This document shows positions 36,034-46,485 of a stretch of 64,000 nucleotides of DNA, piece by piece. Numbering within the stretch: position 1 is the first letter of the stretch; each line of letters opens with the position of its first letter. The translations under genes and the position numbers were made by a program. Origin of the DNA: Sporodiniella umbellata (taxonomy: Eukaryota > Mucoromycota > Mucoromycetes > Mucorales > Rhizopodaceae). The notes below the pieces were generated by a model. It worked only from the letters and a program-made list of their open reading frames with translations. It was not told where the DNA came from and searched no databases. The stretch is taken from the NCBI GenBank assembly GCA_025677835.1, contig JAIXMR010000018.1:62001-126000 (forward strand), read 5' to 3'.

Positions 36034-36659
36034 ATGTTGTTTGTTTACCTAGAGGCAATACCAATGGTAGGAATATCTTCCACTTCTACTTCGTGTTGAT
36101 CTACACCTATGAAAAATGCAAAAGCTTCTCTAATTCTTTCTTTTCTTGTGCGAATAAACTCCTTTTCTTTTTCGGCTATATCCTGTCCTTCGCGTACATG
36201 CGCATCCAGTTCAATTTCAGGATGAAGCTCAATATCTTTGTCCTCTTCTAAAGATTCCTTTACAATCTGAGTAAAGTCTTCCAGGAAAAGAGAGTCCCAA
36301 AAACTAGAATACATGTTTCGGAAGGCTTCCAATTGACGTTCAAAGGCAGGGTAGATTGAATTTAAGCGTTCTGTGATCTCTTCGAGCGAGGTAGGAATGA
36401 TATCTGTAGTTGCCTTTAACAACTTGCTCAGAAAGTCTTCTTCGCTCTCAATACTAATAGGTAGCGATTCAACAAAGGTTTCATAAATAGAGTTTTTGGT
36501 GGCGTCGGCGTCTTTCTTGGTGGCGGTGGTGGTAGTGGTAGTGGTGGGTTTGGCAGGCTGTCGAGTATGATAGTAAAACGTACCAAGGACAGAGACGGTA
36601 ATCAAGGTTACCAGTGCGATTTTGGATCGAGACATCACAATCACCGAGTCCTGAGACAT
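33966..36659 (-). CDS. cPLA2-like phospholipase/lysophospholipase with N-terminal membrane anchor
   Basis: Exons 36659-36049, 35983-34974 and 34891-33966 give 848 aa. Residues about 12-30 (KIALVTLITVSVLGTFYYH) form one membrane segment, followed by a Thr-rich linker and an acidic helical region. The catalytic domain opens with SGGGYRAM (oxyanion-type glycines), then the nucleophile elbow AGVSGSTW (Ser about 238). A distal DAGMDNNIPFYPLL carries the catalytic Asp (about 659). WIPIWSFGRKFE and LPEQSIGVLMG are also typical of the PLA2_B/cPLA2 family. Between the two halves, residues about 360-515 are a Glu/Lys-rich insertion with a repeated EEQKEEET unit. No C2 domain is present. It probably cleaves fatty acids from phospholipids at an intracellular membrane. 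Intron 1 holds an (AT)n repeat. Confidence 0.88.
35040..35330 (-). repeat. Glu/Lys-rich low-complexity coding insertion with 24-nt repeats
   Basis: Inside the lipase gene a 24-nt unit encoding EEQKEEET is repeated about three times at about 35080-35150. It is flanked by longer Glu/Lys/Asp-rich sequence. It lies between conserved catalytic blocks, so it is probably a surface loop. Confidence 0.8.
36002..36025. repeat. (AT)n microsatellite in lipase intron 1
   Basis: An uninterrupted AT dinucleotide run of about 24 nt, followed by GTGTGTG, lies within the first intron of the cPLA2-like gene and takes up much of that 65-nt intron. Confidence 0.85.
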
Positions 36660-37217
36660 TGTTTCTGTAGCTCTTTGTATGAGGGATGAAACAAAAAGAA
36701 AAAGAAAAAGCTAGAAAGAAAAACAGAAAGCTGTCATCATCTTCATAGAATGACATCATAGGTAACCCTCTGGTTTTTAAAATACAGAAAGCAAGAAAGA
36801 AGAGAGCCACAAGCGTTTCTGCGTTGTTTTCTATTGTTCAATGGGAGAAGCGAAAAAAAAAAACAAGACGGCTTGGCTTGATAAAGCAGTCGTTCAAGCA
36901 CTGTTCTAATCATCAGAAAACAAGCATGATTGTGACTGTCTTTTATCGAGGGCGATCCGGTTCAGGAACAGGGAACGTCTTCAGACACGTGATAGTTATC
37001 TTTCTTTGAGAACAGGAGAAAAAGAGAATCATGGTTTTCGATAAGGCTTTTAGGGGAATAGAAGGATTTCATTAAAAAAAAAAAAAGAACCAGAATCTCC
37101 CTAGTCTAGATCCTCCTTAAAAGAGAGCAAGTGAATCCAATGGATTATAAATAATTTATTCTTTTACAAAACAAAATAAAGATAGGAGAGAAAAAGAAAA
37201 CGAGAAGGGGTATTAGT
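36660..37217. other. Intergenic region between GT2 synthase end and lipase start
   Basis: About 560 nt hold the lipase promoter (right-to-left) and the GT2 3' region. Overlapping small frames are shadows or chance. An A14 run lies near 37073-37086. Nothing else is recognised. Confidence 0.45.
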
Positions 37218-38558
37218 CTATTTGAATGGATCCGTTGAGTTAGTTTGAGGTGGTATTTCGATTTCTACATGTTTTTCTTCGGTGATGTTGGCTGCGAGTT
37301 CGTTACCGATACCTGCACGCGTTCCCCAGCCTACTTCATGTAAAGTGAAGAGAGCATAGATTTTCATCACAGCAAAATAATAGTTGAAGAGCAACCAGGC
37401 AGGAAGCACCCAGATGTCTTTAGGCCGTTTGAGAAAATGAGGCACGAGCTTGACAAAACGAGTGAAGAGTAACCAGAGAATATAGGAGATCACAATGTTC
37501 CATGCAGGCAGGGGCGGGTTGGTGGGTCCAGCGCGTTTTTCTTGCAGAGAGGCAAAGACACCGACGAGGATAGGACCTGCGAGAAGTGTGAGGGGATTGA
37601 AGAGTTTGTCTAGCATAGTAAAGGCCACATAGGGATGACGGGCCCAGATATAACGTTCAGTGAACAAGGAACGGAAATCAGAACGCCAGGTATTACGTGT
37701 CCAACGTAAGACCTGTTTGATGAAACGCCAGTTGTTTTTAAAGGTCGAATAGAGCTCGGCCTCTTTACAGATTTGCGCGTATGTATTCCATCCATGAGAG
37801 ACCATCCAGCGGGTGAGGAACTTGTCGTCTCCTGAGTTCAAGGGGTATTTGCCTAGCCAGAGATCGTTTGTAAAGCAATATTGGAACGCCGGGTCCTTCA
37901 GTATCAAAGTACGATAGGCTGCGGTACGGCCTGACAGACAACAGATGCCACCGTCGATATGCGTAGAGGCAGCGATCTCGATATTTCGACTGGTAAGACG
38001 AAAGCCAGCAAGGATTTCCCATAGCGTTTGGTGTCCGTTTGGGTCGACTGCGTGAACTGTCTGACTGGTACCTACGCCTCCCATCTTGAGGTCTTCAAAA
38101 CAAGCCAAGATATAATCCAACATGGTGGGTTTCCAGATAGCGTCATCATCCGAAAAGACGAGAATCTCGGTTTTACAGGCGTTGATTCCAGCTACCATCT
38201 GTAATCGTTTGTTTGCTTTGGGTACAGTGAGTACCTTGATCTTGGTAGGATCCACTTCGTTTGCCAGTTCTTCTAAAGGTCCACGCATCTTTGTCTCTGT
38301 GATAATAATGATCTCTTTGGGTTTGCAAGCCAGCCAGCTACGAGCGGCTATTTTGAACTCTTCACCCGCGTCAATCGTAGGCACCACAATCGTGACATCA
38401 TTTTCCCCCACATAGGTTGGATTCTCTTTGGGTAACCTGGGCTTATATACCAACCAGGCGGCTATTTTAATAAAGTACCACAAGTATCTATAAAAGCCAA
38501 TGATACCAAATGGTAAGAAAAAGGGCAATAGGCCCACGTCGTCTGTTAAATATAACAT
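37218..38558 (-). CDS. Processive GT2 polysaccharide synthase (hyaluronan/cellulose-synthase-like)
   Basis: A single exon gives 446 aa. An N-terminal hydrophobic region (about 8-35, LLPFFLPFGIIGFYRYLWYF) precedes a cytosolic GT-A domain with NDVTIVVPTIDAG, the DxD-type motif FSDDDAIW, an SGDDKFLTRW block carrying the catalytic Asp and the product-binding motif QVLRWTR (QxxRW). At least three membrane segments follow (about 320-420). This architecture is that of fungal type 2 glycosyltransferases related to Cps1/hyaluronan synthases; an orthologous GT2 is needed for hyphal growth in some filamentous ascomycetes. The sugar polymer made is not known. The ATG at 38558 is chosen over an upstream in-frame start at 38609, since the extra residues look like leader. 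Lack of introns contrasts with its neighbours. Confidence 0.88.
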   Translation of the reverse strand: MLYLTDDVGLLPFFLPFGIIGFYRYLWYFIKIAAWLVYKPRLPKENPTYVGENDVTIVVPTIDAGEEFKIAARSWLACKPKEIIIITETKMRGPLEELANEVDPTKIKVLTVPKANKRLQMVAGINACKTEILVFSDDDAIWKPTMLDYILACFEDLKMGGVGTSQTVHAVDPNGHQTLWEILAGFRLTSRNIEIAASTHIDGGICCLSGRTAAYRTLILKDPAFQYCFTNDLWLGKYPLNSGDDKFLTRWMVSHGWNTYAQICKEAELYSTFKNNWRFIKQVLRWTRNTWRSDFRSLFTERYIWARHPYVAFTMLDKLFNPLTLLAGPILVGVFASLQEKRAGPTNPPLPAWNIVISYILWLLFTRFVKLVPHFLKRPKDIWVLPAWLLFNYYFAVMKIYALFTLHEVGWGTRAGIGNELAANITEEKHVEIEIPPQTNSTDPFK

Positions 38559-38850
38559 GAGCGAGAGAAAAGAATGAGAAGAAAGAGACAGAAAAACAAA
38601 ACAAAACAAAAATATAAATAAAATGGTCTAAAGAACATAAATCCTTTCGGGAGACTATTGATATCTATATATATATATAAAAATAAAGTGTATGTAAATG
38701 AGAGATTAAGAGCTAAGGAGGGGGGGGGAGAGAGAGGGTAGGATGCTACCCCCTTGTAAAAGAGAGACAATATCTGTACAACACAGCCAGGACGTGTCAA
38801 AATAATTAAAGTTTATTGGATCAATTACATGCGTTTTTCGTTCTATGTTG

Positions 38851-38894
38851 CCACACGCATATATATATATATATATATGTATATATGCGTGTGG
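38851..38894. repeat. Near-perfect 44-nt palindrome (possible cruciform)
   Basis: The sequence opens with CCACACGCATATATA and closes with TATATATGCGTGTGG, giving 15-nt arms that are exact reverse complements. Between the arms is an alternating AT run that is itself self-complementary. It lies about 290 nt upstream of the GT2 synthase start in a divergent promoter region. It could extrude as a hairpin or bind a dimeric factor; both are inference. Confidence 0.85.
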
Positions 38895-40107
38895 TGAGAG
38901 TGTAAATCCATGGCTAGTCGCCCATCCAAACTATAAATAACATCTCTAGATAATGCTGACAGTTGACTTTTATTTGATTGTGATGGGTCGTTTTCTTGAA
39001 CTAGTGAAATAAAACGAATCTGCCCTAGGTTATGGATACCATTGGCCGTTTCTTCTCTTCACCCTCCCCTTCAATATACAATAATTATTTAAGGGAGCCT
39101 AATAAATAAATAAATAAATAAAAAGGAATTCTTTGTCTTGCCTCTCGGTTATTTAAAATGAAGAGGCAAAAAGAGGCGAAACGGTGGCAATGTTATTGTT
39201 TGGTAGAGCAATCATAATAAAACAGAAAAAAAAGAGGGGCTGTAGAAAGGGGGGGGCAACGAAAAAAGAAGAAAAGAACAAGCTATGAATTTATTTATAT
39301 AGCTTTAGTTTCTAAAGGTTTGTGTTTAGAAAAAAAAAAAAAAAAAAAAGAGGAGGTGAAATAGGCGCCACACGCACCTCTATCGCTCTAGTTGCTTTAT
39401 TTCCCATTTTGTTTTGTTTTGCAGAAAGCAAAAAAAAAAAAAAAAAAGCTACTGTTTAATGACAAAACAAGTAAATAAAAAGAGAGCATCTAACAGAATG
39501 TCTGTACGTACAGATGTTGTTTTCTGTTCGAACCATTTGCCTAAATAGGTGCGTTTTACTGTTAAAATAAGATAGTACATATATCGTTCATATTCTTATT
39601 TTACCTTTAAAAAATAGCTTGCATTACTCTTTGCGGTCATTCTACATAGAAATATGTCATGTTGGCAGTACAATGCAGCCAAAAAAAAAAAAAAAAAAAA
39701 AAACTCAAAGAAAACAAAAAAACACTTGAGGAGCCAATAAACATTTACTGCACACACAGGGGATTCTTTTTTATTATCACCGTTTGACCAGAGAAGAAAC
39801 TGCTGACATCAACTATAACTACCCAACTCTGTCTGACATTCTAATTCTAGATGCATATGGATGTCGATGGACTATGTCGGCAGTTGTTTTCTCTTATTTC
39901 GACTGACCTTTTTTTACCCAGAGTCAATCATGACCGTATGAGTAGCAAAACAATAATAATAATAATAATAATAAAAAAGAAAAACAATAACAAAATAAAA
40001 ACAGAATGTAGCATACTTTATCTCCTTTCTTTCTCCCTTTTTTATTTTATTTTTAGAGTATTTGCTTGTTTTTGTGTATTTTATTCCCTTTTGTTTTTTT
40101 TTTTTTG

Positions 40108-40135
40108 TTTTTTTTTTTTTTAAAAAAAAAAAAAA
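40108..40135. repeat. T14-A14 tract before the SEC2-like gene
   Basis: Fourteen T directly followed by fourteen A form a perfect self-complementary tract ending 50 nt before the ATG. It is probably part of a nucleosome-poor promoter. Confidence 0.8.
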
Positions 40136-40185
40136 GAATCATAAAAGCATTCTAAAGAAGCCTGCAATTTTTTATTTGTTATTGA

Positions 40186-41576
40186 ATGAAAAGTGTAAGC
40201 GAAAAAGGTTACGATGAGCAGAGACTCATTGCAATGTCAGATGCGTTATGCGAATGTAGTGGCGTGGGTTGGTGTACACGGTGTGTAACATGGTTTATGG
40301 ACAAGTCAGGATTAGAATATTTAAGAGAGCAACTGAAAAGCGAGCAGAAACGAGGTCAAAAAGAGGCAGAACGAATTGAGGAAGCGATTATGGAGCGAGA
40401 AGAGAGAGTGGAGGAGACGGAGAAAAGGATCGAGTCACTAGGCCATGCTATCCAAGTATTGGAGATGAAATACAGAGAAGAAGAGAGCCAGGTAGAGAAG
40501 CTTCAGAGATCCAAGGAGAGCGTGAAAAAGGAACTGGAAGAGTTGAACCAGAAGCTATTTGAAGAAGCCGGAAGGATGGTGAGGGTGGAAAGGAGAGAGC
40601 AGGACAGGATCCGACAAGGAAACGACGCACTCAAGAATACGCAGAAAGAGGTCGAGAACGAATGGAAGCACACGCTGGATGCGCTAGTTCAGCTTAAGGG
40701 AGAGATGCAATCACGGACGGCGATTGAGGCAGATGTGTACTGCCGGGCCCAGCTTGAGATGCTGGACAGCCACGGTCTCGATTCAGGCTGTGGGCTGAGG
40801 TGGGAGCAAGACAGGGACACGCTGCTAGGGCTAGAGAGCTTCATGAGGCTAGTGGGCCAGACCCCGCTCAGGAAGCTCCATTCACTCAAACAGATGAAAT
40901 ATTACGTTAGGGAGGATATCGAACCTTGTTTAAGATTTGGGCCTCACCCCCGTCTGACGGTTAGAAAGATCATGGACGCCATCCTTGTCAAGACCTGTTT
41001 TGTGGAGGAATGCCCTCCAGGGTTTATGGCAGAGCAACAACGTAAGGAGGATGTGACTGCCAGTTTGTGGGAGCGTTTTACCGCCAGCTCGGTTTTCTCT
41101 GGCTGCCAGGCATGTGGGAGACGGGTGAAGGAGGAAGAGGCCAGGACGGTGCTTTGCTATCGATTTCGTATCTCTTACTTTGACGAATGGGCCTGTATCG
41201 ACCGCTACTGCCGAGACCGCCTGGTGACTGTGATTGAGTTCTATGGCTTAATAAGACATCTTCGCGCAGGGCTATACAAGAATAAGTCGCTGGACGACCT
41301 AAACCAACAGATCAACCGACTGCGACTTCAGATGTTTTTAGCAAGGTAAGCTTTTTGGCCACACGTGATTGGATTACCGCTAACCAATGAATCGATAGGA
41401 TGGGTGCCTTACCTTATTTACTGTCTTCCTGTCACATTGATGCTCAAAAAGTAGGCACGGCATTCTACGGACATGCACCAATGTTTCCTTATCAGGTCTC
41501 GAGTGACAGACTTTCGAGCTCGACAGACGCCAGCCTTACTTCTCTCTCTACCACGGATTCCTTTGGTTCCCATTAA
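40186..41576 (+). CDS. Sec2-like Rab guanine-nucleotide exchange factor
   Basis: Exons 40186-41345 and 41399-41576 give 445 aa. Residues about 45-180 form a long charged coiled coil. Within it ELNQKLFEEAGRMVRVERRE matches the Sec2 GEF core (LFEEAN.MV) that opens Sec4/Rab8. The second half resembles the C-terminal region of Rabin8/Rab3IL1-type proteins: GCQACG...FRIS, then CRDRLVTVIEFYGLIRHLRAGL. The tail is Ser/Thr-rich. An unusual Cys-rich N-terminus (CECSGVGWCTRC) precedes the coiled coil. The expected role is activation of a secretory Rab on post-Golgi vesicles for polarised growth. The coding sequence is clearly more GC-rich than the genes around it. Splicing of the 53-nt intron adds about 58 residues and a proper stop. 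Confidence 0.8.
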
Positions 41577-41608
41577 AACCTCTGCCACTCTATGGCTTAT
41601 ACCCACCC

Positions 41609-41631
41609 ATATATATATACACACACACACA

Positions 41632-41660
<29 letters not shown>
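41609..41660. repeat. Compound (AT)n(AC)n(CT)n microsatellite
   Basis: Three adjoining dinucleotide runs, AT then AC then CT, span about 50 nt, starting 33 nt after the SEC2-like stop codon and probably inside its 3' UTR. Confidence 0.85.
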
Positions 41661-41664
<4 letters not shown>

Positions 41665-42073
41665 GTTGCTGGTTGGCCTCTACAAGGATCGCTACGTGAG
41701 AAACTTTCTTTTTTTGGTTAATTTTAGCAAAAATAACAATAAAAAGTGTGTCTCCAATTGGATATCTTCCAAAAAAAGCAAGATTTGCCATGTCAATCAC
41801 CCTTGGTTTTGTTTGGCAAGCAACCTTGTACAAAAAGATGGCTTGATTTTGTTTTTTCAAGACATGGCAGATCAAGAAGCATGTGAAAATACCAACGCAA
41901 GTCAAAAACCTGAGCAAACCAGTGCCATGTTCCTTTGGCATTTGTAAGTGATGGGGATTTCCATGTCAAAATGAAAGAGGTATTCGATGGCTGCTTGTAT
42001 AAGCTTGTTTCTAAAGCGCATATCGTTTGAAATGCTAATCCATAGACAGTACGATGATGTCTTTACACCAAAA

Positions 42074-42104
<31 letters not shown>

Positions 42105-42682
42105 CAGTCTTCATTTGGTTTTCAAAACTTCCCACGCTGACAATCATGTCCCGGTCAATCCCCACATAATTAAACAATTGAATGGCTTTGAAACGAAGAC
42201 TATTAATAAAGAAAAGCAAAGATGTAAGCATTGACAATCAAAAGCGCCCTTGTTCTTTTTTGGTTAAAGCACTTTTCACTGCCGTCTCCCATGAATGATG
42301 CGTTTTAGTGTAATTTAGCGCCTGGAGCTTAAATCCGCTGATGGAAGCCAAAGGCTATCTGAGTCCTACAAACCAGTGGCAGGGCCCAAACAAAACAAAT
42401 CACCCCACAAAGAACCTAACGCAAAACGTAGACTCTATTCTAATATATGTATATATATATATATATATAGATATAGATATGTGTGTATATGCGGCTACGC
42501 AACTTTCTATTACAAAAGGCAAGGTCACCTAAACTCATTCTGCAAACTAAAATACAGCATGTCTACTCTATCTTGCCACTCTTAAAAAATTTTTTTTTTT
42601 TAATTATTTTCTTACTCCACGCTGTATAACCAAAGTTTGTAAAAGGAAGGCAGCACAACGCTCCATGTGAGAGAGTAAAGAG

Positions 42683-42690
42683 TATAAAAG
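42683..42690 (+). promoter_or_regulatory. TATA box of the nucleoside transporter gene
   Basis: TATAAAAG lies about 320 nt before the ATG and is followed by a pyrimidine-rich region of roughly 250 nt, as expected for a long fungal 5' leader. The distance to the start codon makes this plausible rather than certain. Confidence 0.42.
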
Positions 42691-43009
42691 ACCTCTCTAT
42701 CTCTGGCCAGTTGTGTGTCACATTAGCCTTACCCGCTTTTTATTGTTTTTGGACTATTTTGTATATTGTTTCTTAATCGAACTAAACCCTTTGATTTTTC
42801 ATAGGTGCATGTCGCTCTTTTGAAATTTTTTTTTAACCAAATTTAATGTTTTCGGAAACCATTTAAATAACGCCTATTTGATCCGTTCCTTTTTTCTTTC
42901 AACTTATTTTCTTGGTTTTCTTTTATATATTTTAACTGAAAAAAAAAAAAAAAAAAAAGAAAAACACTAGAAACATTCTTTTCACTACTATTACCGTTAC
43001 TTGGTTACC

Positions 43010-43249
43010 ATGGATACAGATTTAAAAAAGGTTGATACTACCCAGAGTAGTATCAGTAGCTGCCCCAAAGGTCCCCACTTTCCTGATGAGAAGAAAGAAA
43101 ACTACTCGCTTGATATGGAACAAACCAATGCTTACAACGAATACGATCCCGAAACAGCACGAAAATCGCTTCCTGCTCGCTTCTTTGCTATGCTCAAACG
43201 GTGCTCCTTGTAAAGATTTTTATATTTTTATTCATGTGTGAAAAGAAAG

Positions 43250-43292
<43 letters not shown>

Positions 43293-45074
43293 AAGCGCCA
43301 ACAGAGAGAAATTTTTTTTTTTTGAATTGGCAAGCAAGAGAACGATCTCACACGATCTATGTTTAGTTACATCTTTTGGGTATTGTTCACTGGCTTCTTA
43401 ATTGCTGCCTACGTAATTAATATACCCAAGGGCTACGATCAAGAACTCTTGATCCTCGGTCTTATTTACCTCTACACCACTCTTTATTTATTGTTTTGCT
43501 TTGTACCCACCACGATTGTCACCAAACCCTGGAATTACTCTGTCAACACCGTCTCTGGCTTTATCTGCCATCACCTGACCCCGCGTGTGCGCTCTTTTAC
43601 CTATGCCTGTTTGGTTGTAGCCATCATTGTGGCCACTGTGTTTTCTTTCCCTGAAAAGGAAGAATCGCCCCGCATCCGACGTCTGATCGCTCTCTTTGGT
43701 TTCTTCTTTTTGATCTTTGTGACCTGGTTAACATCCGCGGTAAGAAGAAAGGGAATCCTTTGTGTTTTAGCCAGTCTTCTCATTGTTATTTTAGCACCGT
43801 ATGGCCGTGAAATGGAATACGATCTCTACAGCCATGTTGATGCAGTTTCTCCTTGCGCTCTTTGTGTTCCGCTCTGAGGTGGGCAGCTCCATCTTTCAGT
43901 GGCTAGCCGCTTTCTGTGAGGCTTTCCTGGGTTACTCTTGGTTTGGTGCCGATTTCGTGTTTGGTGACGCCACAGCCAATGCTCACACGTTTGCTGTCAG
44001 TGTGTTCCCAGCCATCATTTTCTTCGCCGCAGTGGTTCAGATGCTGTATTACTTGGGCACCATTCAATTCGTTCTCAAGAAGCTTTCTGTAGTCTGTGCT
44101 GCTCTTTTAGATATCTCAGGTGCAGAATCGATTGTGACAATTGCCTCTGTAAGTACCCCCTCCCCTTTTAAAAAAAAACAGTGTTTATTTCTCTTGATTA
44201 ACCCTTGAAATATATCTAGCCTTTTATTGGATCCTCTGAAAACGCACTGTTGATCGAACCTCTCATCAAAGATTTGACCATGTCTGAGATTCATCAGATC
44301 ATGACCTGCGGTTTTGCTACCATCTCTGGTTCCACCCTCTACGGCTATATCTCCATGGGCATTTCCGCCAAAGCCTTGTTGACCTCGTGCATCATGTCCA
44401 TTCCTTGTTCGGTCGCTATCTCCAAAATAAGATACCCAGAAGTAGAAGAATCCAAGGTGAAACACCTCAAGGTCGTACCTTCTCATGCTGGCTCTGAATC
44501 CACTACCAATATCGTTCACGCTGCTGGCAAGGGTGCTAAGATTGGTATTGAAATCGTCTTTTTGATCATGGCCAACCTCATTGCCCTGCTTTCTATCCTC
44601 AAAGCCTTCAACGGCTTCTTGACTTGGGTCGGTAACTTTATCACCATCCAGAACCTCACACTTGAAATGATCACAGGCTATGTCTTTGTACCCGTAAGTT
44701 TCTCAATCACTTAATGGAGGGGTCACCTGACTCACTCATTTTTCCTATAGATTGCTTGGATGATTGGTGTCGACAACCAAGACCTGGTCTCCGTCGGCCG
44801 TTTGATGGCCACCAAGATTTGGGCCAATGAATTTGCTGCCTACCAAGAAATGACTGGCTTTTACAAAGGTCTGTTGACCCCTCGTTCAGAAATCGTAGCC
44901 ACCTACGCTCTCTGTGGTTTTGCTAACTTTGGTTCGGTGGGTACACAGGTGGCCGTCCTTAGTACACTGGCTCCTCATCGTTCGGGTGACGTAGCCAAAC
45001 TGGCTATCTCTTCCTTAATCTGTGGTACCCTCAGTACTTGGTTATCTGCTTCGATTGCAGGCATGCTCGTCTAA
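43010..45074 (+). CDS. Concentrative nucleoside transporter (CNT/SLC28 family)
   Basis: Exons 43010-43209, 43367-43739, 43795-44148, 44220-44693 and 44751-45074 give 574 aa. The family imports nucleosides by cotransport with H+ or Na+ at the plasma membrane. A hydrophilic N-terminus is followed by many hydrophobic segments and the CNT blocks FRSEVGSSIFQWL, GADFVFGD, VFPAIIFFAAVVQMLYYLG, ISGAESIVTIASPFIGSSEN, EIHQIMTCGFATISGSTLYG, TPRSEIVATYALCGFANFGS and SIAGMLV. The acidic substrate-site residues equivalent to E-N and E-S motifs are present. The first intron is the least certain: donor GTAAAG at 43210 with acceptor at 43366 keeps frame, while a donor GTGCTC at 43203 also would. That intron holds a (GA)n repeat. 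AATAAA-like sequence follows the stop at about 45106. Confidence 0.92.
43244..43295. repeat. (GA)n-rich microsatellite in transporter intron 1
   Basis: A purine-only GAGAAAGAGA...GAGAGA run of about 50 nt lies wholly inside the first intron of the nucleoside transporter gene. Confidence 0.85.
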
Positions 45075-45275
45075 ACGTCGATTTCTATCTCTTTTGTACG
45101 TTGTATTTAATAAATTTTTTTTTTTGGTGACACCTATCTTAAGCCACTTGACATCCGTACAAGCGATGTGTGACCGTCAAAAAAGACGGAGGAGGGGGAG
45201 GGAAAGAGTCAGATCAATAGAATGTCTGGATAATCTTTATTGGCTATTCTCAGGTACGTCTCTCTACTTTAAAGC

Positions 45276-46454
45276 TCAATGAAACCTTGTTGATTCCAAT
45301 GAGTCCAACAAAAAACGACTTTGGGTTTCTACACACATTTTCCATTGGGCATCTTGAACAGGTGTTTTGAGTTGCTTCAGATGTTCTAGCGCTTTTTGTC
45401 GGTTGCCTTCCAGGGCAAAGGTCAAGGATGTTTCATACACGGCACAAGATAACCAGCCTTGATCTTGTCGGATGACTGAATCAAAGTAGGCCAGAGCCAA
45501 TCGCGCATCTTGCTCACGATAGAACCGCCCCAACAGGAGGCGAGCAAAAGGTCCCTGAGGGTCGGATTCGAATTGCTGCTGAAGTACCCTGAGCTGAGTC
45601 TTGGTGAGATAAGAGGTTCCGTTCAGAAGATAAACCAGCTCCCATAACGGGTATTCGCCTGCCAAGACTGTGGCCATCGCTAGCCCCTCTGCCTGGCTCC
45701 TCTTTTGCCATTGACGTACTCGTTGCTCTGCATACGACTCGCTGGCAGAGAGCGCCAGACCGGATCTGCGTTTGGATTCCAACAGTAAAACGAGTTGAAA
45801 TACCTCTCGGCCGGCCTTATCAAACCACCCAGCCGCAATCATACAGCACGTGGCCAGATAATGATAGAAAAGACGAGATAAAGGACACGTACTCTCTAAA
45901 CAAAAAAAGGTATCCATTGCTTCTGCATAACGCCCCAGATAGATAGAAAGCCTTTAAAAAAAAAAAAAAAAAGCAATTGTCCATGAATCCGTCTGTTTTG
46001 CTTGAAACATACCATCCTATCTCAAACAACACTAGCGATTTAAACGCAGTGTACTCCTTGATCGTCTGAACCGGCCCATGCTCTCCCATACGGCTCTCCA
46101 CTTTCTTGATGGCCTCTAATTGCCTCAGACTCCCTTCAAGTGCCTCGCCCGCTTTCTTGGTCAGCTTGATCTCTAAAAAACCAATCAACGGACTCTGACC
46201 GTAGACCTTCTTCAGCCGTCTGAGGGTATGCATCATCCATTCGTACTCAACTCGGTCAGGGCAGACGTACATCGAACGATGGGCATAAAAATACAATAGG
46301 CTCAGAGAGCTCACTGGCCCGTACAGTGTCTTGCCCTCACTCACTCTTTTTAGCAACTGGATTCCCATCGTCTGAACAGAGCGAAACCTAAAATGACCCA
46401 GGATCTTGTTTACTATTTAAAGTAGAAGAGTATAAATATACATGTATGTATGTC

Positions 46455-46485
<31 letters not shown>

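Larger units (their letters stand above)
38559..40185. promoter_or_regulatory. Divergent intergenic region, GT2 synthase / SEC2-like, rich in simple repeats
   Basis: About 1.6 kb between divergent genes contains a strong 44-nt palindrome (listed separately), (TAAA)n at about 39101-39124 and (AAT)n at about 39952-39974. Long A or T runs occur at about 39330, 39430 and 39680. A T14-A14 tract lies just before the SEC2-like start. No coding exon is supported. Confidence 0.6.
41577..43009. other. Intergenic region with microsatellites and an unresolved minus-strand frame
   Basis: This holds the SEC2-like 3' end and the transporter promoter. A compound AT/AC/CT repeat lies at 41609-41660, an A8-T27 tract at 42070-42104 and an AT-rich microsatellite at about 42443-42480. 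Minus-strand frames between 41597 and 42237 have fairly normal composition (for example SNDMRFRNKLIQAAIEYLF) but no splice plan or family match, so no gene is called. Confidence 0.5.
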
